A stretch of DNA of 49,598 bases, from the NCBI RefSeq assembly GCF_001467695.1, contig NZ_LNYE01000023.1, forward strand, positions 198,851 to 248,448, written 5' to 3'. The position numbers and the translations under genes were made by a program. Position 1 is the stretch's first letter; every line of letters begins with the position of its first letter. This document shows, one piece after another, positions 25,697 through 32,588 of this stretch. This stretch comes from Legionella gratiana. GTDB taxonomy: Bacteria > Pseudomonadota > Gammaproteobacteria > Legionellales > Legionellaceae. Below the pieces are notes generated by a model. That model was not told the DNA's origin, did not search any database, and worked only from the letters and a program-made list of their open reading frames with translations.

Positions 25697-25849
25697 TTAT
25701 GCTTAGGGGCTGATGAACTAGTAATGTCGGGTAACAGCGAGCTAAGTCCTCTTGATGTTCAACTTTTAAAAGAAGATGAAATTAATGAAGTTTATGAAAA
25801 CTTAAACAAAAAAAGTATTGCTAATGCAAGTTTATATGATCATAAATGA

Positions 25850-26131
25850 CAGGGGATAGCATTTCGTGTAAAAATTGCTTCGCGTACATAGTATTCTTCT
25901 CAATATTTTATTTCGCAAAAATAGATTTGATCATGAATAGCTGTGTACGCCAACTTTTATTTTAAAATATCTTTACTCTTTCCGACTTCACTAAATTATG
26001 AGGGGATACCTTAGACTGATGGCACACTCAGAGCAATAAATTACAGAATATACCAATGAAAAAAATAATTAACCATATGATTTAATTATCTTTATTTATT
26101 GTAATTTATTACTGTTTATTAATTCCATATA
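25850..26131. other. Non-coding remainder of the tRNA-associated scar
   Basis: AT-rich DNA between the protease remnant and the right-hand tRNA fragment. I see no integrase fragment, ORF or RNA gene. Confidence 0.4.
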
Positions 26132-26179
26132 ACTCTTAATCTCTTGGTCATAGGTTCGATCCCTATACAGCCTATCAAT
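26132..26179 (+). repeat. Direct repeat of tRNA-Lys 3' half (attachment-site-like, right)
   Basis: Copy of 24899-24946 with one substitution in the acceptor stem, continuing with weaker similarity (GAAATTAATAA) to about 26190. It lacks the 5' half of a tRNA and is not a functional gene. It marks the right edge of a former about 1.2-kb integrated segment. Confidence 0.8.
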
Positions 26180-26296
26180 GAAATTAATAAGGGCGCATTA
26201 GTGTATTGATCAACCTACACCAAAAACTGTTAATTGATAGTCCTGGGTGGGAATGACGTATTCACACTCAATGGAAATCGAAAACTCATTTGCCCC

Positions 26297-26321
26297 AACT
26301 ATCTCAGATCAAGATAGTTGC
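26297..26321. terminator. Hairpin downstream of the 80-aa gene
   Basis: A 9-bp perfect stem, CAACTATCT / AGATAGTTG, with a 7-nt loop, 31 bp beyond the stop of the minus-strand gene at 26352. No T-run follows, so it is a weak candidate. Confidence 0.35.
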
Positions 26322-26351
26322 GCAACTTAGCCTGCCGTAAACAAACTATTA

Positions 26352-26594
26352 TTAATCTGAAAATGAAGACTTACTAATGTATGTATCCTTTTCAAGAACC
26401 TCTTGTATATCTAACTTATTAGAGCGATTTTTAAATAAACTATATTGATTTAATAAAGAAGCCGTTCTGTTGTAAATATAATAACCACTAAGTACTATTC
26501 CTACTCCTGACATGCCTCTGGCTGTGTCAATTAATGATGTTTTTGCTGCGGTTTTCAGTACATTACCACTACTTTTTATAAAAAATGACATCAT
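26352..26594 (-). CDS. 80-aa protein with one membrane segment, unknown
   Basis: The ATG at 26594 has AGGAAGG at 5 nt, so this small gene is probably real. An amphipathic, Lys/Ser/Thr-rich N-terminus (FFIKSSGNVLKTAAKTSLID) is followed by a hydrophobic segment, GVGIVLSGYYIY, at about residues 31-42. The tail is charged (SLFKNRSNKLDIQEVLEKDTYISKSSFSD). The positively charged amphipathic start before a short hydrophobic stretch resembles a mitochondrial-targeting or tail-anchor layout, which is speculation. It sits 262 bp from the carrier-like gene on the same strand. Confidence 0.6.
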   Translation of the reverse strand: MMSFFIKSSGNVLKTAAKTSLIDTARGMSGVGIVLSGYYIYNRTASLLNQYSLFKNRSNKLDIQEVLEKDTYISKSSFSD

Positions 26595-26710
26595 ATATAG
26601 CCTTCCTGTTTAATAATTAACAAATCCTATTAAATATCAATCATTGATTCTAAATGAAATTTGAAAGAATGCAATCTATAGCCGCCCTATTCAATTAAAA
26701 ATATTAATAG

Positions 26711-26758
26711 TTAACGTCGGTTCGATATAAAAAATAAAGTGATTTTTTATATCGAACT
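26711..26758. repeat. Palindromic dispersed repeat, copy 2
   Basis: A perfect 16-bp stem, GTTCGATATAAAAAAT / ATTTTTTATATCGAAC, preceded by TTAACGTCG. It is related to copies at 24709-24770 and 34428-34490 but has a different loop. It lies between two minus-strand genes and, with its A/T-rich stem top, could act as a terminator. Confidence 0.6.
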
Positions 26759-26856
26759 GCTTTTATTTAGAACGAACGCTATTTAGATGGAGTTAAAAGG
26801 AAAAGATGGGATGTATTATTCATAAAGAGTTCAAACAACATCCTTGTTTTATTTGA

Positions 26857-27795
26857 TTACATTTTTCTTGATGGACCTTTTTCTGTAGGTGCAGTGTCAA
26901 TTTCTTCTACTTTAGGCCAAATTTTCTTTAATGGTTCAGGCCCCATTAATTCATCCAAACCGAAAATAATTCCAAAGGTTAAAGCAGACATAGGGCTGCG
27001 TACGGCGACTTCTTTTAGAAAATTAAACTTCACAAAATGGCCTAAGGCTTCTTTAATACCAACCGATTTGACATGAGATTTCACCTGGCTAAACATTGTG
27101 AAAGGTGATACAGTCAATAAGCGACCATTTTCAATTGTTGATGCCAGAACTTTTCGGTCAGCATAAGAGTTAGGAATGGTTGTGAATATTGTTGCGATTA
27201 CACCCGCAGTAGAGCCACCTGCTAACTTATTATAAAAATCATTATTGAATTTATAAAATGAACTAATATAATCGCCCACAAAGCCTAAGGCAGCAAAATT
27301 AACAAATCCTGCAAAAGAACGTGATCCCCAATTAACGCTAGTTAATTTCCAATAATTTGCAAAAGACCATTTGAAATTTGTGTTAGTAATAATACCCGCA
27401 TATTCTAATTTTGATTTTCCACCTAAAGCATTGCTTATAAGTAGATCAGCCTGAGAAAAAAGAAATGTTCCTAAAAAGCGCTGACGACCAGGTATTTCCA
27501 TTTCCTCTTCTTCAATTACTTCTTTATTTGCTTGCTTTGCTGTTACCGATACAGCACCTCTTTTTTGGCCAGCAATTGCGTAAGGTATAAAACCACGATA
27601 CATACTGCGGTAAAATCCTGCACTAACTCCACTAAGTGAATTCATCTGAAGTTGGGTGAGCAGCGCTTGAAATGGTTGTGTAAGAGCAGAGACAGAAAAA
27701 GAGATTGCTGCTGTCTTAACTCCTAAATTAGCTAAAAAATAAGGTGTGGGAGAAAACCCTGGATTACCTGAATTATTTTCTGTCTTTTCTTGCAT
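26857..27795 (-). CDS. Divergent mitochondrial-carrier-like protein; candidate effector
   Basis: 312 aa, the length of eukaryotic mitochondrial carriers (about 300). Three roughly 90-residue units can be read. Unit 1 has LTQPFQALLTQLQM at 39-51 (place of the P-x-D-x-x-K helix end) and FYRSMYRGFIPYAIAG at 61-76 (like the Y-R-G-x-x-P matrix motif). Unit 2 (106-182) includes YAGI...YWKLTSVNWGSRSFAGF. Unit 3 has LAGGSTAGVIATIFTTIPNS at 191-210, the odd-helix glycine pattern, and FLKEVAVRSPMSALTFGII at 259-277, like the even-helix R-x-x-P pattern. The PxDxxK charges are degenerate. The tail (WPKVEEIDTAPTEKGPSRKM) is hydrophilic. GAGG lies 8 nt before the ATG. L. pneumophila LncP is a precedent for a carrier-family Dot/Icm effector. 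Confidence 0.6.
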   Translation of the reverse strand: MQEKTENNSGNPGFSPTPYFLANLGVKTAAISFSVSALTQPFQALLTQLQMNSLSGVSAGFYRSMYRGFIPYAIAGQKRGAVSVTAKQANKEVIEEEEMEIPGRQRFLGTFLFSQADLLISNALGGKSKLEYAGIITNTNFKWSFANYWKLTSVNWGSRSFAGFVNFAALGFVGDYISSFYKFNNDFYNKLAGGSTAGVIATIFTTIPNSYADRKVLASTIENGRLLTVSPFTMFSQVKSHVKSVGIKEALGHFVKFNFLKEVAVRSPMSALTFGIIFGLDELMGPEPLKKIWPKVEEIDTAPTEKGPSRKM

Positions 27796-27940
27796 TATAA
27801 ATACCTCTATTCAAACTTTTGTGGAATAGTAAATAAAATTTATTAAGGTAATATTAAGAAAAAGAAAAAAAAGTAAACAATTTTTATAAAAGTCGTCTTT
27901 TTTTTGCTTTTTAAGTAACTTATTAGGACTTTTTGCTTCT

Positions 27941-28681
27941 TTATCCTGAATAATAAGAGTGGTGATTTGAGTGTTTATCAGGGATTTCTTCCATAGATAA
28001 TCTGCATTTTTCGGTATATTCTGCTCTATTTTTCATGATCCTTTCTTGCCGTGCTTTATGTTGTCTTTGGATCATAGTATTAAAGCGTTTTTGTTTCGCA
28101 TCTTCTAAAAATTTAAGTAGGGACCGTTCCTTAACAGTAAGCCTAACATCGGAATCCATAGAGGCTATTTGGGGATATAAAGTGGTACGAACTTGGGCTG
28201 CTTTATACCATGTACCATCAAAAAGAGAGTATTTTATTTTATCATTCATTGGAGCAAATAGGGTACCTGCATAATAATCAATAGAAGAAGTAAATAATGT
28301 CAAATTTTGATTGAATCGTTCGGCAATCGATTTTTGATTTCCTTGATTGTTACAGAAATAAAGCTTAATGCTCACTATTTTATGATGTATACATACAAAA
28401 TCGGAATTGAATCGTTCAGCAATTTCTTTAATATCAAGCTTAGTTGTGGTGCTGGTAATATTAGCCTTACTCGCTAAATGAAAGGGCTCAAGAGAGCTGT
28501 CCATTCCATGTGCGAGTACATAGATGGTAATTGTATCTCCGCTATTTTCAATCACCTTATAATCAATTGGTTGACCATGTTGGATGATAAGTAGGTTTTC
28601 ATTGCTAAGCCTTTTTTTCCAATTAATCGCAGAAAGGACCAAATCGTTTTCTTCATGGAAAGGTATGTATAAAATTTTCAT
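27941..28681 (-). CDS. Clan CD (caspase-fold) cysteine peptidase-like protein; candidate effector
   Basis: 246 aa. The core has two strands typical of caspase-fold peptidases. TITIYVLAHGMDSS carries His58-Gly59. IVSIKLYFCNNQGNQK carries Cys110, each at the end of a hydrophobic strand, as in the HG...C dyad of the gingipain, C11 and C80 families. The 52-residue spacing between dyad residues is normal. A C-terminal region from about 170 is strongly basic and helical (DAKQKRFNTMIQRQHKARQE), ending in a His-rich tail (DKHSNHHSYYSG). There is no signal peptide or membrane segment. It lies 145 bp upstream of the carrier-like gene on the same strand. It could be a protease or a non-catalytic relative; substrate unknown. 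Confidence 0.6.
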   Translation of the reverse strand: MKILYIPFHEENDLVLSAINWKKRLSNENLLIIQHGQPIDYKVIENSGDTITIYVLAHGMDSSLEPFHLASKANITSTTTKLDIKEIAERFNSDFVCIHHKIVSIKLYFCNNQGNQKSIAERFNQNLTLFTSSIDYYAGTLFAPMNDKIKYSLFDGTWYKAAQVRTTLYPQIASMDSDVRLTVKERSLLKFLEDAKQKRFNTMIQRQHKARQERIMKNRAEYTEKCRLSMEEIPDKHSNHHSYYSG

Positions 28682-28780
28682 GCGATTTTCTCTTTAGGCT
28701 TTAAAAACAGCGTATATTGTATATTTAGTTTTTATATTTTTCAAATAGACCTAATAATGATCATTAAGTTTTATCATCGG

Positions 28781-29941
28781 TTATTTAAGAAATGGCAATT
28801 TTAGCATTTCAATAATAAATTGTTCACAACGATGTAATTGCTCAAGAGCGACAAATTCATTTGCTCGATGGGCTTGTTCGATACTACCTGGACCACAAAC
28901 AATAGTAGGAATTTGGGCTTGCTGAAATAATCCTGCCTCTGTTGCATAGGCTACTTTTGATTGTTGTTGATTGTTGCAAATAGATTGTGCTGCATGAACA
29001 ATTGCTTCGGTAGGTCGGGTCTCTAGACCTGGTGCATTAGCGATGTTTTCTAAAATTATTTGGGCATTTGGTTGCTCTTGATGCATGATTGGAAGCAATT
29101 CCTTTTCTATGTAATTCACTATTTTTTTATGAATTTCATCTGAATTATCTAAGGTTAAGTTTCTAATTTCAAAAATAAATTCACATAAGCTTGGGATAAT
29201 ATTATAAGCATTTCCACCTTGGATAAGATTGGTTGAGACTGTAGTATAAGGTACGTCATATAATTCATCTTTGTGTCCTTTGAATTTAAACTCGTTCGCC
29301 AGATTACGAAGAAAACGGATCAAAGATGCGGCATGTTCTATGGCATTACATCCCTCAGAAGTAAGTGATGAATGAGCAGCTACCCCATGAATTTTACAGC
29401 GATATGAGTGTATCCCTTTATGGCCAATGACAGGTTGCATGGATGTTGGTTCACCGACGATGCAGGCTTTGGGTTTATAATGTAGCATTTTAATTTTATC
29501 AATAAGGTGAGGTGCTCCACGACAACCAATTTCCTCATCGTACGAAAAAGCAAGATGTATAGGAAATTCGAGTTTCAATGCTTTTAATTGTGGAATAAGG
29601 CTCATAACTACAGCAATAAAGCCTTTCATATCACAGGCGCCTCTGCCATAAATACGTTCCTCTTTAAGCGTGGCTTGGAATGGATCGCTATCCCAGTCTT
29701 GTCCATCTACAGGAACAACATCAGTATGTCCTGATAAGATAATTCCGCCGTCAAAACGATCATTATGAGCAGGAATAGTTGCTAGTAAATTGGCTTTAGG
29801 CTCTTCATTATCATGAATTATAATCGACTTTATCTGATAATCATCCAAAGCATTAGCCAGAAACTCTATAAGTGCTAGATTAGAGTTGCGTGAAGTAGTA
29901 TCAAAAGCGATAAGTTTTGTTAGCCAATCTTGTACGTTCAT
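28781..29941 (-). CDS. argE: Acetylornithine deacetylase
   Basis: 386 aa, M20-family metallohydrolase that removes acetate from N-acetylornithine in arginine synthesis, cytosolic and dinuclear zinc or cobalt dependent. Ligand motifs are in place: SGHTDVVPVDG with His72 and Asp74, GRGACDMKGF with bridging Asp104, SYDEEIGCRG with catalytic Glu136 and ligand Glu137, and CGPGSIEQAHRANEFV at the C-terminus with the last histidine. The dimerisation domain carries the conserved HKGIHSYRCKIHGVAAHSS. AGGA lies 5 nt before the ATG. No other arg genes flank it. Succinyl-diaminopimelate desuccinylase is the main alternative, but the GxGSIEQAH-N-E ending favours ArgE. Confidence 0.9.
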   Translation of the reverse strand: MNVQDWLTKLIAFDTTSRNSNLALIEFLANALDDYQIKSIIIHDNEEPKANLLATIPAHNDRFDGGIILSGHTDVVPVDGQDWDSDPFQATLKEERIYGRGACDMKGFIAVVMSLIPQLKALKLEFPIHLAFSYDEEIGCRGAPHLIDKIKMLHYKPKACIVGEPTSMQPVIGHKGIHSYRCKIHGVAAHSSLTSEGCNAIEHAASLIRFLRNLANEFKFKGHKDELYDVPYTTVSTNLIQGGNAYNIIPSLCEFIFEIRNLTLDNSDEIHKKIVNYIEKELLPIMHQEQPNAQIILENIANAPGLETRPTEAIVHAAQSICNNQQQSKVAYATEAGLFQQAQIPTIVCGPGSIEQAHRANEFVALEQLHRCEQFIIEMLKLPFLK

Positions 29942-29973
29942 ATGTTCCTCATATTCTAAATGAAGTATTTTAA

Positions 29974-30079
29974 CCTAGAAAAAGCAGTTGATTCCTACTT
30001 TCCTACTGTGTGAGCTAAAAAGCATGAACTAGTTGGATCTCTTAACTGGCTCTTAATGAACACAACTGCTTTTTCTAGG
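29974..30079. repeat. 106-bp element with perfect 17-bp inverted ends
   Basis: CCTAGAAAAAGCAGTTG at 29974-29990 is exactly inverted at 30063-30079. The interior is 72 bp and non-coding. One arm recurs alone at 7897-7913, so this is a repeated element. It separates the divergent argE and small secreted-protein genes. Confidence 0.65.
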
Positions 30080-30147
30080 TCTAGCCTAAAAATAATTGTT
30101 CTATACTTGTCAATAGTTACCAAATTATTTCAAGGAGTGAAGTTATT

Positions 30148-30468
30148 ATGAAAAAAACACTTTTATTCGCGATGTCGTTTTTTATGACACTTAGTATAGC
30201 CTCCTATGCAGCTAAGATTGTTATTACAGGTAATCCAGTTATTTTAGAAAAACAAGGAAATTTTTATTACTTGCCTAATCATTACACAATAACAACCTCT
30301 TATTACTATGTTATAGTGGATGGGGCAAGACAGGTTTGTTATATCGATAAGCAACCGGCATTATCTGCACTAAATACTAAAACTATTGATGTAAATTACA
30401 AAGGTTCTTCTATGACCTGGATTTGTTATCCTTTTGATAACAACTATTTTGAAACTCTAGGATACTAA
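30148..30468 (+). CDS. Small secreted protein, 106 aa
   Basis: A signal peptide is clear: MKKTLLFAMSFFMTLSIASYAAK, with cleavage after SYA or AA near residue 21. The mature about 85 aa is beta-rich and tyrosine-rich (GNFYYLPNHYTITTSYYYVI) with two cysteines (QVCYID, WICYPF) likely forming one disulfide. AAGGAG lies about 10 nt before the ATG. It stands alone between the 106-bp inverted-repeat element and the sensor kinase. Family not recognised; periplasmic or secreted. Confidence 0.75.
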   Translation: MKKTLLFAMSFFMTLSIASYAAKIVITGNPVILEKQGNFYYLPNHYTITTSYYYVIVDGARQVCYIDKQPALSALNTKTIDVNYKGSSMTWICYPFDNNYFETLGY

Positions 30469-30555
30469 TACAAAACGGGTCATTAAATTACTTGTTGCAC
30501 TTAAAACGTGGTTGAATTTCCAATTATGGATGATGGTGTGGAGTTTATGCTAAAT

Positions 30556-32226
30556 TTATTTGTTTTTAGGTGAAAAAAATTCATTAACTACTGATTGCAG
30601 TGCTTTTAAATGGATTGGCTTATTGAGTATTTTATTCATGCCCAAGCGTAAGTACTCTTTTTCTATTTCGGTTGATTTATTTGTAGTTAGCCCAATAATC
30701 GGTATGGGTTTTTTATGCAATTGATTTTCCAGTTCACGAATACTTAGAACAAGCTTGTTTCCTGAAAAACTTGATAAACCTATGTCGGTAATGATTAGGT
30801 CGAAATCATTGGTTTCTATTAATTCTAGAGCATGTTCTCCATCGATGGCGGAATAAAACTTATAACCGGCTTGCTCCACTATATTTTCAATCATATGCAA
30901 AGAAAGAATATTATCTTCAACTAATAGAATAAGGGGTGAAAAAGGAGCTTTATTTTTCTTTAAATCAGATTCAATAACAGTATTGGATATTGATTGATCA
31001 TTATAGCCAATCTTCATCGTAAGCGTAAAATAAAAGGTTGAACCTTTTCCGACTTCACTTTCCAAATTTATTTCCCCTCCTAACAGGCTTAAGTATTTTT
31101 GCGCAATATGTAAACCCACTCCATAACCGCTATGAGTACTTTTATAAGAAGGAATAGCCCGAAAAAAACGATCGAAAATTTTGGTTTGTAATTCGGAAGG
31201 GATACCAATACCTGTATCAATGATACTAAACCGAAGCTGTGCATAATTATTTTCGAGTGAGAGTACTTCTACTTTTATGGTAACAACGCCATTATCGGTA
31301 AATTTAATGGCATTGCCTACAAGATTTAAGAGTACTCTATGTATTTTTGTAGCATCAGTGATTACGGTGTTGGGTGCATTTTCATCAATTTCAATGTTCA
31401 ATTGAATTTTTTTCATTTGCAGAGTAGGTTGCACCAGATGGGCTATATCTTGAATATTTTTACGTAACTCAAATAATTCTTCATGAACATCATCTTCTCT
31501 TAGATTATCTGTGGCTACAATTTCCATCACGCCATTGAGTAACTCCAATAATTGTTCACCGCTTTCATGAATCCAACGTGCATATTGTTTTTTCTCTGGA
31601 TTTTGTTCTTTTTCCTCCAAGAGTTTTGACATGCCAACAATCCCGCTTAAGGGGGTGTGAATATCATGGCTCATATTGGCGATAAATTCAGTTTTAGCTT
31701 GATTGGCAACTTCTGCATTTTCTTTGGCGCGACGTAGAGCGACTTCCATTTTTTTACGTTCAGTTATGTCTAGGGATATGCCTAAAACACCAATGACTTC
31801 ATTCTTTTGATTGCGTAAAGGAACCTTTTGTGAGTAATAAATGCCCATTCCATTAACCATTACCGCATATTCTTCTGCAGTATGGGGTATGCCTGTTTCC
31901 ATCACTAGCGTGTTAACTTTATTGAGCTCTTCAGCTTGATCTTTCCAAGGCATATCATAATTTGTTTTTCCCACAATATCTTTTCTTGATTTTAATTGTG
32001 CATTTTGAGCTTGCAAATCATTACAACCTAAAAAAACGTTATTTTTATCTAACCAATAGACATGTCCTGGCATTAAGGCAATGATGTTTTCGTAATAATC
32101 ATGAACTGCTTGTAACTCGTTCTTAAACTTTGATCGCTCTTCCTCTAGACTTGAAATCAGTTGATGAATTTCATTATTTTTTTCATCAATAATTTTTTGT
32201 AATTCATTTATTTTTTTTGAATCCAT
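30556..32226 (-). CDS. Cytoplasmic PAS hybrid histidine kinase
   Basis: 556-aa hybrid sensor kinase without membrane segments. An N-terminal coiled coil (1-40) precedes a PAS domain at about 42-155 (LMPGHVYWLDKNNVFLGCND ... LGISLDITERKK). HisKA carries NMSHDIHTPLSG with phospho-acceptor His187. HATPase has NLVGNAIKF (N box, about 301-309), IIDTGIGI (G1) and GYGVGLHIA (G2). A receiver domain at about 432-552 has EDN (437-439), phospho-acceptor Asp481 in LIITDIG, a Thr in GLTTN and Lys in NKPIHL. The order matches intracellular ArcB-like phosphorelay kinases, but no HPt domain is attached, so a separate HPt or regulator is expected. It is divergent from the cyclodipeptide synthase gene. Confidence 0.92.
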   Translation of the reverse strand: MDSKKINELQKIIDEKNNEIHQLISSLEEERSKFKNELQAVHDYYENIIALMPGHVYWLDKNNVFLGCNDLQAQNAQLKSRKDIVGKTNYDMPWKDQAEELNKVNTLVMETGIPHTAEEYAVMVNGMGIYYSQKVPLRNQKNEVIGVLGISLDITERKKMEVALRRAKENAEVANQAKTEFIANMSHDIHTPLSGIVGMSKLLEEKEQNPEKKQYARWIHESGEQLLELLNGVMEIVATDNLREDDVHEELFELRKNIQDIAHLVQPTLQMKKIQLNIEIDENAPNTVITDATKIHRVLLNLVGNAIKFTDNGVVTIKVEVLSLENNYAQLRFSIIDTGIGIPSELQTKIFDRFFRAIPSYKSTHSGYGVGLHIAQKYLSLLGGEINLESEVGKGSTFYFTLTMKIGYNDQSISNTVIESDLKKNKAPFSPLILLVEDNILSLHMIENIVEQAGYKFYSAIDGEHALELIETNDFDLIITDIGLSSFSGNKLVLSIRELENQLHKKPIPIIGLTTNKSTEIEKEYLRLGMNKILNKPIHLKALQSVVNEFFSPKNK

Positions 32227-32588
32227 TTTTCACCGTACTAGATATTAGGAAAATGCATTTTAGAGTGCATTATAGATAAATAGTATTTCAATTAAGCCTC
32301 GTAGCAATATATTAATGGGCTCTCTACGTTATGAGTATAGTAAAGAGAAGCTAAAAATTCTTGGGCTCTAAGTTTAGATATTGGTTATTATAAACTAATT
32401 ATGAAAAAATGGTTATATTTTTTGCAAATTGATTTAAACTATGCAATAATCTTGATGAAAATTATAAATCTGCCTAAGGAATTGAATCTAATTAATGTAG
32501 ATTAAATAAATAATAAATAATAAATAATAAATATAATACAGATAATGAATTATGAGCGTAGCTTATTAAAAAAGCTGAGGATTATATA
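32227..32588. promoter_or_regulatory. Divergent promoter region with 7-bp tandem repeat
   Basis: 362 bp of very AT-rich DNA between the kinase and the cyclodipeptide synthase. At 32503-32537 the 7-mer ATAATAA is repeated three times in register, with degenerate copies on each side. GAGGAT lies 8 nt before the synthase ATG. No RNA gene is seen. Confidence 0.5.

Larger units (their letters stand above)
25121..25849 (+). pseudogene. Broken serine dehydrogenase proteinase-like (SDH_sah) gene
   Basis: The first 80 codons are intact (AAGGAA before the ATG), with LLTTAGGDPDAAYIISRCFQ, the ClpP/SppA-like oxyanion strand of SDH-type proteases. A frameshift at about 25361 follows. The next frame continues with GTFSIVIDGICKSAGTLL, the catalytic serine region (Ser in KSAGT). 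It is then split at 25441 by a 264-bp insertion (255-bp element plus 9-bp duplication), after which LGADELVMSGNSELSPLDVQ resumes in the same frame. A further frameshift near 25800 affects the C-terminus. At least three lesions make it non-functional. The family are membrane-associated or soluble ClpP-fold proteases often found on mobile DNA. Confidence 0.8.

Noticed and set aside
26132..26179. Second tRNA-Lys gene
   Set aside because: Only the 3' half is present and the acceptor stem carries a mismatch; it is an attachment-site duplicate.
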